Assembly (NCBI GenBank): GCA_017429945.1
Contig: JAFRNY010000044.1
Location: forward strand, 1-32,628
Reading direction: 5' to 3'
DNA length: 32,628 nt
DNA from: Bacteroidaceae bacterium
GTDB taxonomy: Bacteria > Bacteroidota > Bacteroidia > Bacteroidales > Bacteroidaceae
Shown here: piece by piece, positions 9,361-15,675 of the stretch
Layout: every line of letters begins with the position of its first letter
Position numbering within the stretch: the first letter of the stretch is position 1
The notes under the pieces: model-generated
The model's database searches: none
What the model saw: the letters and a program-made list of their open reading frames with translations, nothing else
Told to the model about the DNA's origin: nothing
Made by a program: the position numbers and the translations under genes

Positions 9361-9368
9361 CAAAGATA
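9361..9368 (-). promoter_or_regulatory. -7 promoter element for the glycoside hydrolase operon
   Basis: On the minus strand TATCTTTG matches the Bacteroidota -7 consensus TAnnTTTG, followed by GC as often seen, about 63 bases before the GH26 start. No TTTG -33 box is found 19-21 bases upstream, where the sequence is CGAACGCC-like. A weak -33 would fit a promoter that needs an activator such as the adjacent AraC protein (inference). Confidence 0.55.
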
Positions 9369-9420
9369 AGCGATAAGCGGCGTTCGCGACTGACACTTTT
9401 TTAACCGATGATAGCACTCT

Positions 9421-10311
9421 TCACACTATCACCTTCCTGCGCACGTAGTTCTCGCGGAATTCCGTCGGCGAACAGCCTTTGTACTTGCGGAACAGACGGT
9501 TGAAATTGGAGATGGTGTTGAAGCCGCAGTCATAGCAGACCTCAGCCACGGTTTGCTCGGAATCGACGAGCTTGCGAGAGGCTATGCCCAGACGGAACTC
9601 AATGAGATAGTCCGAGAAGGTGCGGCCCGTGCGCTGACGGAAGAAGCGCGAGAAAGCCACGGGAGTCATGCCTACCAGGTCGGCAAGCATCTCAAGGCGC
9701 ACATCCTCGCTGTAGTGGCGGGCGACATACTCTTGTACCTTAGCCACACGACGGCTCTCGCTATGGACCTCGACGCGCGCAAACGACGAGCTTGAAAGGG
9801 TGCGCGAGCCCTCGCTGACCGACAGCTCATACAATATCTCATATAACTCCAGCACGGCGCGGAAGCCCGTCTGGTGGTCGATGAGGGCGATAAGATTGTT
9901 ATAGACACGCATGATGGCGGGCAGCGAGAAAGCCAGACCGCAACGGGCGCGCTCCAGCATGCGACGGATGCTCTCGAACTGGTTGCGCTCAAGCAGAGCA
10001 TCTGGCAGGAGGTCGGCCTTGAACTGAATGGTGATCTCGCGGATGTCGGAACTCGTGCAGTCGCCCTGCTCCCATACGTGCTCCAGGCCGGGACTTGCAA
10101 TGAGCACCAGGTCGTAGTCGCCTATGACTTCGCTGCTGTCGCCCACCGTACGCCGTACGCCGGCGGCATTCTGGATGAAGTTGAGTTCGTACTCGGGATG
10201 ACAATGAATGGGATAGTCGAAGCTCGACTTTCGCCGGTCGGCAATATAGAAGCAGTCGCGCTCCGACAGGGGCGTGATCTCATGCATCACATTTGTTCGT
10301 ATCTCATTCAT
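9421..10311 (-). CDS. AraC-family transcriptional regulator
   Basis: Predicted cytoplasmic DNA-binding regulator of the adjacent polysaccharide enzymes. The 296 residues contain a cupin-like sensor region with HCHPEYEL (about 25-110), a helical linker, and an AraC double helix-turn-helix at about 190-290, including MTPVAFSRFFRQRTG and the family signature VCYDCGFNTISNFNRLFRKYKG. It lacks membrane or hybrid two-component domains, so it is a one-component sensor of a soluble ligand. The start is uncertain: the ATG at 10311 lies inside a TCATTCG heptamer array, and Met9 (10287, MHEITPL) is an alternative that would leave the array untranslated. The gap to the GH26 gene is 123 bases and contains that gene's promoter. 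Confidence 0.92.
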   Translation of the reverse strand: MNEIRTNVMHEITPLSERDCFYIADRRKSSFDYPIHCHPEYELNFIQNAAGVRRTVGDSSEVIGDYDLVLIASPGLEHVWEQGDCTSSDIREITIQFKADLLPDALLERNQFESIRRMLERARCGLAFSLPAIMRVYNNLIALIDHQTGFRAVLELYEILYELSVSEGSRTLSSSSFARVEVHSESRRVAKVQEYVARHYSEDVRLEMLADLVGMTPVAFSRFFRQRTGRTFSDYLIEFRLGIASRKLVDSEQTVAEVCYDCGFNTISNFNRLFRKYKGCSPTEFRENYVRRKVIV

Positions 10312-10375
10312 TCGTCATTTGTCATTCGTCATTCATCATTCGTCACTCGTCATTCGTCACTCGTCACTCGTCATT
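10305..10375. repeat. heptamer array (TCATTCG type)
   Basis: About ten 7-base units TCATTCG, TCATTTG and TCACTCG in direct succession. The array touches or overlaps the start codon of the AraC-type gene and therefore lies in its leader region. A second array of the same type and orientation follows at about 10521-10604. Confidence 0.88.
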
Positions 10376-10412
10376 ACGCTCTCTGGCCTGCGCTCTGCGA
10401 TAGACTGCAGAA

Positions 10413-10470
10413 TTTGAAAAGTTTTTTGAAAAAGGGTTCATCCTACATTGCAAGCACCTGATAATCAGCA
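10413..10470 (+). repeat. dispersed ~58-bp element, copy A
   Basis: Starts TTTGAAAAGTTTTTTGAAAA, runs through GGGTTCATCCTACATTG and ends CTGATAATCAG. Both ends are partly self-complementary (TTTGAAAA/TTTTCAAA and CTGATNATCAG). Two other copies lie at 14064-14121 (same strand) and 14211-14266 (opposite strand). All three lie close to heptamer arrays. Confidence 0.8.
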
Positions 10471-10520
10471 ACGCCTAATTTTCCTCCTTTAAATGACAAG
10501 GCATAAGGCCTTGACCAAAG

Positions 10521-10604
10521 ATCATTCGTCATTTGTCATTCATCATTCGTCACTCGTCATTTGTCATTCGTCACTCGTCATTTGTCATTCGTCACTCGTC
10601 ATTC
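10521..10604. repeat. heptamer array (TCATTCG type)
   Basis: About twelve 7-base units alternating TCATTCG, TCATTTG and TCACTCG. It lies directly 3' of the LpxH-like gene, whose stop codon is at 10614-10616. Same orientation as the array at 10305-10375. Confidence 0.9.
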
Positions 10605-10613
10605 CCCATCTCC

Positions 10614-11378
10614 CTACGGCTCCGTCTCGCCCTCGATGTAATTCTCCATCCACAGGCGGTCGCCGTCGAATACGGCATAGGTGAAGTGCGAGATCCAGTC
10701 GCCCAGAATCATCACGCGCGACGATTGCGAGAGCATCAGGTCGAGCTCGATATGGCGGTGGCCGAAGATAAAGTAGTTCACGTCGGGGTGCGTGCGCAGG
10801 TAGTCTTTGGCAAAGAGGACCAAAGGCTCACTGTCCTCGCCCATATATCGAGGGGGCTCCTCATTCAGGTGCTTCTGCATACTATGCTTAGCCCACGTCA
10901 GTCCCAGCTCCATACCCCACCGCGGGTGCAGAGCCGAGAAGAGCGTCTGGCACACGCGGTTGCGGAACAGCCAGCGCAGAAACTTAAACTTGCGGTCGGG
11001 GTCGCCGAGGCCGTCGCCATGAGCCATGAAGAACAGCTTGTCGCCCAACTCCATGGTCAGCGCCTGACGGTGGAGCACGGCGCCACACTCCTTCTCGAGG
11101 TAGTCGTAGGCCCAGATGTCGTGGTTGCCCGTGAAGAAATGCACTTCGACGCCGAGGTCGGTCAGCTCGCTCAGCTTGCCCAGCAGTCGCGTATGGCCTT
11201 TCGGCACAACATGCTTGTACTCATACCAGAAGTCGAAGACATCACCCAACAGATACACCGCACCTGCCTTCTCCTTTATGCTGTCAAGGAACCGGACGAG
11301 GCGGCGCTCCTGCGTGCGGCCGTGCTTCAGTGCGCGACAGCCCAAATGCGCATCAGACAAGAAATATATTGGCTTCAT
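10614..11378 (-). CDS. lpxH: UDP-2,3-diacylglucosamine hydrolase-like metallophosphoesterase
   Basis: Predicted lipid A pathway enzyme that cleaves the pyrophosphate of UDP-2,3-diacylglucosamine to give lipid X and UMP, acting at the inner face of the cytoplasmic membrane. The 254-residue calcineurin-type domain shows the whole metal-binding set: SDAHLG (Asp9, His11), GDVFD (Asp46), GNHD (Asn85, His86), AHGDG (His120) and GHRH (His207, His209). The helical stretch around 131-175 is in the position of the LpxH lid. The start ATG at 11378 sits at the edge of an AAAAGTG heptamer array, but the protein begins directly with the MKPIYFLSDAH core, so the start is well supported. The next gene upstream is the Fe-S assembly gene, 165 bases away. 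Confidence 0.88.
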   Translation of the reverse strand: MKPIYFLSDAHLGCRALKHGRTQERRLVRFLDSIKEKAGAVYLLGDVFDFWYEYKHVVPKGHTRLLGKLSELTDLGVEVHFFTGNHDIWAYDYLEKECGAVLHRQALTMELGDKLFFMAHGDGLGDPDRKFKFLRWLFRNRVCQTLFSALHPRWGMELGLTWAKHSMQKHLNEEPPRYMGEDSEPLVLFAKDYLRTHPDVNYFIFGHRHIELDLMLSQSSRVMILGDWISHFTYAVFDGDRLWMENYIEGETEP

Positions 11379-11402
11379 TTTTCACTTTTCATTTTTCACT
11401 TC
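11376..11402. repeat. heptamer array (TTTTCAC type) at lpxH start
   Basis: Four units of TTTTCAC/TTTTCAT. The ATG of the LpxH-like gene is formed by the last unit, so the array is the immediate 5' leader of this mRNA and replaces any recognisable ribosome-binding site. Confidence 0.78.
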
Positions 11403-11499
11403 TGAGTGGTGGCTTTGAACTTAAATCTTACTTAAATATGTTTTTTGTGGTTTCTTCGGCTTATCGCCTCATAAGTTTACGGCCGCATGCGACCTACCC

Positions 11500-11529
11500 A
11501 TAAACGATAAGCGATAAACGATAAACGAA
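11500..11529. repeat. heptamer array (GATAAAC type)
   Basis: Four units GATAAGC or GATAAAC in a row, in the gap between the LpxH-like and MIP18-family genes. Two units of GATAAGC also occur at 9364-9377, next to the glycoside hydrolase promoter. Confidence 0.72.
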
Positions 11530-11543
11530 ATATCACTCTTCAC

Positions 11544-11858
11544 TTAAATCATCCCCAACTCCAGCTGAGCCTCTTCGCTCATCATGCTCTGGTCCCATTC
11601 GGGTTCGAACACGAGGTTGACGTTGACCTGCTCGAGGCCCTCGATGCTCTCGAGCTTCTGACGGACGTCCTCGATGATGAAGTCGGCCATAGGGCACGAG
11701 GGTGCCGTCATGGTCATATCAACGTCCAGACGCTTGAGGTCGTCGCTCAGCTCGATGCGGTAGATGAGACCCAAGTCATACACGTTGACCGGGATCTCGG
11801 GGTCATAGACCGTCTTAAGCAGTTCCACAACCTTCTCTTCTATCTCTATCTTTTCCAT
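11544..11858 (-). CDS. MIP18/SufT-family (DUF59) Fe-S cluster assembly protein
   Basis: A 104-residue single-domain protein of the MIP18 family, whose members help insert or mature iron-sulfur clusters in target proteins in the cytoplasm. Seen: VYDPEIPVNVYDLGLIY (about 17-33), holding the family DPE and DLGLIY motifs, and TAPSCPMADF with the conserved Cys (about residue 54). The C-terminal part (EPEWDQSMMSEEAQLELG) is typical of bacterial members. Upstream on the minus strand AGGAG lies nine bases before the ATG, one of the few clear Shine-Dalgarno sites in this window. No suf genes are adjacent, so the specific target is unknown. Family assignment is firm; the exact role is inferred. Confidence 0.9.
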   Translation of the reverse strand: MEKIEIEEKVVELLKTVYDPEIPVNVYDLGLIYRIELSDDLKRLDVDMTMTAPSCPMADFIIEDVRQKLESIEGLEQVNVNLVFEPEWDQSMMSEEAQLELGMI

Positions 11859-11927
11859 TTATATTTTCTCCTATATTTTATATTTCATGGCAGCGACGCA
11901 GAGCTATACGACACTGCGCGCAGCCGA

Positions 11928-11985
11928 TTTTTCACTTTTCACTGTTCACTTTTCACTGTTCACTTTTCACTGTTCACTTTTCATT
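11928..11985. repeat. heptamer array (TTTTCAC/TGTTCAC type)
   Basis: Eight perfect-phase 7-base units alternating TTTTCAC and TGTTCAC. The array is bordered on both sides by GCGCGCAGC (about 11916-11924 and 11987-11995), like a short direct repeat. It lies 3' of radC, whose stop codon is at 11998-12000. Confidence 0.9.
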
Positions 11986-11997
11986 AGCGCGCAGCGC

Positions 11998-12681
11998 TCA
12001 TACCTTCCCTTGCTCACGATAGCTGTAGTAGCTGCCGTCGGCCACGATGACGTGGTCCAGCAGGCGCACGTTCATCACCTGACAGGCGCGTGCGAGGCGG
12101 TCGGTCAGTTGGTCGTCCTCGCGCGAAGGGCGTGTGCTGCCCGAGGGATGATTATGCACGAACACCACCGTGGGCGTCTGCCGTAGCAGCGCTTCGCGGA
12201 GGATCTGCCGCACATCCACGGCTGTGCCCGTCAGGCCGCCCTTGCTCACGAGGAACGGCTTGCCCTCCACGCTATTGTCGGCGCGCAGGTAGATCGCATA
12301 GCTCTCCTCATGAGCCAGGTCGCGCATGCGGGGGTGCATAATATTGTATATGTCTGTCGACGAGGTGACTATACGCTTCTCCTCGGCCTCCTCGAGCTGA
12401 CGACGGCGCCCCAGTTCGCAGGCCGCCAGGATTGTCACAGCGCGCGCCGGGCCCAGACCTTTGTAGTTGCGCGTAAGGTCGTTCAGCGAGAGGCGCCCCA
12501 GCGCACGCAGGCTGCCACCGCAGTCCGTGAGCAGGCGCTGCATCAGCTGCACGGCCGTCTCCTCAGTGTTGCCCGACCCTATCAGTATGGCCAACAACTC
12601 TGCCGGCGACAATGCCGCTGCGCCCTGCTCGATCATGCGCTCACGAGGTCGCTCATCAGTTGGAAGATCCTTGATGTTCAT
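11998..12681 (-). CDS. radC: RadC family protein (JAB/MPN domain)
   Basis: A 227-residue RadC/YicR-type protein. It contains an N-terminal helix-hairpin-helix-like region (PAELLAILIGSGN ... GLGPARAVTILAACELGRR, about 25-90) and a JAMM metalloprotease-like domain with FVHNHPSGSTRPSREDD near the C-terminus (HxHPSG plus downstream Ser and Asp). The family was first linked to DNA repair, but its biochemical role is still unsettled. Its ATG overlaps the stop of the upstream glycosyltransferase gene in an ATGA overlap (12678-12681), so translational coupling is likely, though the two functions look unrelated. No sign of truncation. Confidence 0.93.
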   Translation of the reverse strand: MNIKDLPTDERPRERMIEQGAAALSPAELLAILIGSGNTEETAVQLMQRLLTDCGGSLRALGRLSLNDLTRNYKGLGPARAVTILAACELGRRRQLEEAEEKRIVTSSTDIYNIMHPRMRDLAHEESYAIYLRADNSVEGKPFLVSKGGLTGTAVDVRQILREALLRQTPTVVFVHNHPSGSTRPSREDDQLTDRLARACQVMNVRLLDHVIVADGSYYSYREQGKV

Positions 12682-13742
12682 TTGTATAGTCTTTCGTTGT
12701 CATCGAAACCTTCGCCACCACGCTTGAGCACCAAACGGTTCCACGCAGCGCTGAGGAAGCCCGTGCCGTAGCCGATGAGCTGGATGAACGAGGCCGGAAT
12801 GGAAAGCAGGCCCACCCACGCGCTGCGGTTGCGGATTGAGGAATCGACAAATATTATCAGCGCATACAGGAGCGGCAGAGCCAGGCACAGCCCGGACAGC
12901 GCCACGCCGAACGCCTTTATCGCATGAACAGAGCTTAAGAGCCATAGCAACAGGCCAAGCACGAAGAGTATCAGCAGCACCAGACATCCCACGGTGAATA
13001 CCGCGGGCAACAGATGCACCAGCTTCAGCGTTCCCGGGTGCAACAGATGCAGGTTGATGCGCGCCTTGCCCGAGTTGTTCACCTGACGGAAGAAACGGCG
13101 GAAGTCCGTCCGGCGCTTATGCCACACCCATGCATCAGGCAGCAGGCGCATACGCGCACCGGCCTTCTCCAGACGGTAGCTGAAATCAATGTCCTCGCCG
13201 AAGCGCATACGGCGGAAACCGCCCAGCTCATGCCACAGCCCGCGCCGCACACCCATATTGTAAGAGCGGGGATAGAAACGGTCGAGCTTCTTCTTGCCAC
13301 CGCGTATGCCGCCCGTAGTGAAGAACGACGTCATGGCATAGCTGATAGCTTTCTGCAGCGGAGTGAAGTCGGGGTGCGCGCGGTCCGGACCGCCGAAGGC
13401 ATCGCACGGGGCGCTCGCAAGCTCTTCCTCAACGGCTGCGAGGAAGCCCACTGGCAGCACCACGTCGGAGTCGAGCACTATAAGATAGTCGCCCGTGGCA
13501 CGCTCCGCGCCGTAGTTGCGCGCTGCGCCCGGACCGCCATTCTCTTTCACGTAGTAATGAATGTCCAGGCGGTTAGCAAAATGCTCGCACGCCTCGCGGC
13601 ACGTCACCTCGCTGCCGTCCTCCACGATATGGACATCGAAATCGCGGAACGTCTGCTTCGTCAGGCTCTGCAGCAGCTCCGCCACCTCGTCGGGGCGGTT
13701 ATATACCGGCACTATAATACTATACTTCATGCACTCTCTCAT
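12678..13742 (-). CDS. family 2 glycosyltransferase, membrane-anchored
   Basis: Predicted GT2 (GT-A fold) enzyme that moves a sugar from a nucleotide donor to a cell-envelope acceptor. Seen: YSIIVPVYNRPDEVAELLQSL at the N-terminus, the donor-site EDGS (about 41-44), GGPGAARNYG, the metal-binding LDSDV (DxD-type, near 96), and an acceptor-region GEDIDFSYR (ED motif). Hydrophobic segments at about 240-310 form two to three membrane helices. The start could be 13742 (MRECM) or 13730 (MKYSIIVPV, usual for the family); the longer form adds only four residues. An excellent promoter lies just upstream. It overlaps radC by four bases. Donor and acceptor cannot be told from sequence. Confidence 0.9.
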   Translation of the reverse strand: MRECMKYSIIVPVYNRPDEVAELLQSLTKQTFRDFDVHIVEDGSEVTCREACEHFANRLDIHYYVKENGGPGAARNYGAERATGDYLIVLDSDVVLPVGFLAAVEEELASAPCDAFGGPDRAHPDFTPLQKAISYAMTSFFTTGGIRGGKKKLDRFYPRSYNMGVRRGLWHELGGFRRMRFGEDIDFSYRLEKAGARMRLLPDAWVWHKRRTDFRRFFRQVNNSGKARINLHLLHPGTLKLVHLLPAVFTVGCLVLLILFVLGLLLWLLSSVHAIKAFGVALSGLCLALPLLYALIIFVDSSIRNRSAWVGLLSIPASFIQLIGYGTGFLSAAWNRLVLKRGGEGFDDNERLYK

Positions 13743-13757
13743 TTAAGTTTTCGGCTA

Positions 13758-13789
13758 CAAAGATAATCTCTCCACCCCACCCCACCAAA
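13758..13789 (-). promoter_or_regulatory. consensus Bacteroidota promoter for the GT2-radC operon
   Basis: On the minus strand TTTG (13789-13786) is followed after exactly 20 bases by TATCTTTG (13765-13758). This matches the TTTG-N19-21-TAnnTTTG consensus of the Bacteroidota primary sigma factor. It sits about 16 bases before the longer glycosyltransferase start, so the leader is very short; the shorter start 12 bases on may be the one used. Confidence 0.8.
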
Positions 13790-13881
13790 TTTTCGCCCCT
13801 TTTTCTTCATCCTCGGCCCTGCCGCCGTGTGTTAATGCCAAACGGATATCGCGGAAAAGCACTGATGACCGTCCGCACACA

Positions 13882-14013
13882 ACCGGTTGCACAAGCCAAT
13901 TCAACCGGTCGTATCGACACATTCAATAGGGCGCATCGGCTCATACAATAGGGCGCATAGCTCAACACGATAGGGCACATCGGCACATACGATAGGACGC
14001 ATCGGCACACACT
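13882..14013. repeat. 22-bp tandem repeat, about six units
   Basis: The core ATAGGGCGCATCGG recurs with the A of ATAGG at 13926, 13948, 13970 and 13992, an exact 22-base period. Two more diverged units in phase precede these (starting at 13882 and 13904, with ACCGG in place of ATAGG). The period is not a multiple of three and no coding role is evident. Units are directly joined with no unique spacers, so it is not a CRISPR array. Confidence 0.82.
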
Positions 14014-14063
14014 TCCGACCGTGCCTCCACCGCCCCACAATTCATCCCTGCAAAGTCCCCAAA

Positions 14064-14121
14064 TTTAAAAAGTTTTTCAAAAAAGGGTTCATCCTACATC
14101 GCAAACGTCTGAAAATCAACA
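14064..14121 (+). repeat. dispersed ~58-bp element, copy B
   Basis: Same layout as copy A at 10413: A/T-rich TTTAAAAAGTTTTTC start, GGGTTCATCCTACATCG core, and a diverged CTGAAAATCA end. It is followed immediately by a heptamer array. Confidence 0.78.
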
Positions 14122-14128
14122 AAACCTT

Positions 14129-14176
14129 ATTTGTCGTTCATCATTTGTCATTCTTCATTTGTCATTCTTCACTTTT
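14129..14176. repeat. heptamer array (TCATTTG/TCATTCT type)
   Basis: About six 7-base units (TCGTTCA, TCATTTG, TCATTCT and variants). It lies between two oppositely oriented copies of the 58-base dispersed element. Confidence 0.78.
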
Positions 14177-14210
14177 TCTTCCCCCTCAGAGGCTCCTCTT
14201 GATGCCTCTG

Positions 14211-14266
14211 CTGATAATCAGCTACTTACAATGTAAGATGAACCCTTTTTTGAAAAACTTTTCAAA
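14211..14266 (-). repeat. dispersed ~58-bp element, copy C (inverted)
   Basis: Read on the minus strand it starts TTTTGAAAAGTTTTTCAAAA, continues GGGTTCATCTTACATTG and ends CTGATTATCAG, matching copy A closely. It forms an inverted pair with copy B about 90 bases away, a potential large stem enclosing a heptamer array. Confidence 0.8.
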
Positions 14267-14340
14267 AATCATTCCTCGCCCATCTCTCCCAGCCCGTCAT
14301 GCTCCCCCGAAAGCCCTTCAGGCGCCACAAACAGAGTTGG

Positions 14341-14369
14341 AAAAAGCCCTGCGGGAGACCGCAGGGCTT
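14341..14369 (-). terminator. Rho-independent terminator of ackA
   Basis: A perfect 11-base stem (AAGCCCTGCGG at 14344-14354 with CCGCAGGGCTT at 14359-14369) and a GAGA/TCTC loop. On the minus strand it is followed by a run of T (CTTTTTCC). It lies about 33 bases after the ackA stop codon, right for ending the pta-ackA transcript. Confidence 0.9.
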
Positions 14370-14401
14370 CGATTGTGATGATGTGTGTAGTCCTTGAAAC
14401 T

Positions 14402-15601
14402 TTATTTCTTACTGACGATGGCGAGGGTGTCCATGGCTATCATCAGCTCTTCGTCGGTGGGGATGACGCAGACCTTTACGCGCGAGCTGTCCTTGGAGAT
14501 GACGGCTTCGGTGGCGCGGCAGGCACGGTTCTTGGCATCGTCGAGCTCTACGCCGAGGAACTCCAGACCGCGTGTGGCACCTTCGCGCACCTCATACTGG
14601 TTCTCACCGGCACCTGCGGTAAAGAGGATTACGTCAACACCTCCCATGGCAGCGGCGTAGGAACCGATGTACTTCTTGATGCGGTAGGTGTACATCTCCT
14701 TAGCCAGGCGAGCGAGGTCGTTGCCTTCAGCTATGCCAGCGAGAATATCGCGGAAGTCGCTGCGACCTTCGCTGACGCCGAGGAGGCCAGACTGCTTGTT
14801 CAGGAGGTTGGAGATGCCCTTTGTGTCGAGGCCGAGCTTGTCCATGAGGAAGGTGACGGCGCCAGCGTCGATGTCGCCGGAGCGCGTGCCCATCATAAGG
14901 CCCTCGAGGGGCGTGAGGCCCATGGAAGTGTCAACGACCTTGCCATCCTTGACGGCTGCGATTGAGGCTCCGCCGCCGATGTGGCAGGTGATGACCTTGG
15001 AGCCCTCGACGGGCATGCCGAGGTATTCGAGGACGCGGGCCGAGACATAGCGGTGGCTGGTGCCGTGGAAGCCGTAGCGGCGCACGCCGTACTTGCGATA
15101 GAGGTCGTAAGGCAGGGCGTACATGTAGGCATAGTCGGGCATGGTCTGGTGGAAGGCCGTGTCGAAGACGCCCACCTGCGGAAGGTCGGGCAGCAGGGCC
15201 TTGACGGCGTTGACGCCCTTGATGTTGGCGGGGTTGTGGAGCGGGGCGAGGTCGTTGCAGGCCTCGAAGTCGCGCATGACCTCAGGCGTGAGGAGCACGC
15301 TCTCGGAGAATTTCTCGCCGCCGTGCACCATGCGGTGGCCTACGGCATCAATCTCATGGAGGTCGGAGAGCACGGCGTGCTCGCCTTCGGTCAGCACCTT
15401 GAAGATGAGCTGTACGCCAGCTGTGTGCTCGGGCACGGGAGCTTCGAACTGAAACTTCTGGCCCTCGGCCTTATATTTGATGAACGAATCGGGCAGCCCA
15501 ATTTTCTCGATGCCGCCGGAGGTGATGACCGAGTGGTCATCCATATTGTAAAGAGCGTATTTTATGGACGAAGAGCCACAATTGAGAACGAGGATTTTCA
15601 T
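14402..15601 (-). CDS. ackA: acetate kinase
   Basis: Converts acetyl phosphate and ADP to acetate and ATP, the last step of acetate formation in the cytoplasm. The 399-residue ASKHA-fold protein has the expected length and motifs: MKILVLNCGSSSIKY at the start, VGHRMVHGGEKF, FDTAFHQTMP, GFHGTSHRYVS, CHIGGGASIAAV and TAGAGEN near the C-terminus. I place the start at 15601 (MKILVLN). The frame stays open 18 codons further to 15655, but those codons are mostly translated heptamer repeats (FSLFTFHF) and are absent from the family. A strong terminator follows. Its usual partner pta lies upstream, but with another gene between them. Confidence 0.96.
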   Translation of the reverse strand: MKILVLNCGSSSIKYALYNMDDHSVITSGGIEKIGLPDSFIKYKAEGQKFQFEAPVPEHTAGVQLIFKVLTEGEHAVLSDLHEIDAVGHRMVHGGEKFSESVLLTPEVMRDFEACNDLAPLHNPANIKGVNAVKALLPDLPQVGVFDTAFHQTMPDYAYMYALPYDLYRKYGVRRYGFHGTSHRYVSARVLEYLGMPVEGSKVITCHIGGGASIAAVKDGKVVDTSMGLTPLEGLMMGTRSGDIDAGAVTFLMDKLGLDTKGISNLLNKQSGLLGVSEGRSDFRDILAGIAEGNDLARLAKEMYTYRIKKYIGSYAAAMGGVDVILFTAGAGENQYEVREGATRGLEFLGVELDDAKNRACRATEAVISKDSSRVKVCVIPTDEELMIAMDTLAIVSKK

Positions 15602-15606
15602 TTTAA

Positions 15607-15638
15607 GTAAAAAGTGAAAAGTGAAAAGTGAAAAATAA
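15607..15638. repeat. heptamer array (AAAAGTG type), left side of the four-helix-bundle gene
   Basis: Four units of AAAAGTG plus variants on the plus strand. It lies directly upstream of the ackA start, and in opposite orientation to the array at 16064-16099 on the other side of the small gene. Confidence 0.85.
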
Positions 15639-15675
15639 GATTTACCTATGCTCACAATTCTCTTTCCTGGCTAAC

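Larger units (their letters stand above)
10312..10613. other. repeat-filled intergenic region between lpxH-like and araC-type genes
   Basis: This 302-base gap contains, in order, a TCATTCG heptamer array, about 40 unique bases, one copy of a dispersed 58-base element (10413-10470), about 50 unique bases, and a second TCATTCG array that begins eight bases after the lpxH-like stop codon. I see no credible gene, no Rho-independent terminator and no clear TAnnTTTG promoter for the araC-type gene. Confidence 0.8.
13743..14401. other. gene-free, repeat-rich intergenic region
   Basis: This 659-base gap separates ackA from the glycosyltransferase gene. From left to right it holds the glycosyltransferase promoter, a 22-base tandem repeat, a dispersed element copy, a heptamer array, an inverted second copy of the same element, and the ackA terminator. 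Short reading frames here (for example 13807-14040 minus and 14145-14378 plus) run through these repeats and have no family resemblance, so I call no gene. Confidence 0.75.

Noticed and set aside
10305-10604. CRISPR array
   Set aside because: Units are 7 bases and joined directly with no unique spacers; no cas genes nearby. The 22-bp repeat at 13882-14013 fails for the same reason.
10533-11405. Plus-strand open frame opposite the LpxH-like gene
   Set aside because: Begins inside the TCATTCG array and runs antisense to a gene with a complete metal-binding motif set.
13807-14040. Small minus-strand frame (77 codons) across the 22-bp repeat
   Set aside because: Cys-rich product of a tandem repeat whose period is not a multiple of three; no start signal or homology.
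14145-14378. Small plus-strand frame (77 codons) in the ackA-GT2 gap
   Set aside because: Made of a heptamer array, dispersed element copy C and the ackA terminator; no protein character.
15602-15655. N-terminal extension of acetate kinase by 18 codons
   Set aside because: The extra residues are translated repeats (FSLFTFHF) and the family starts at MKILVLNCGSS.
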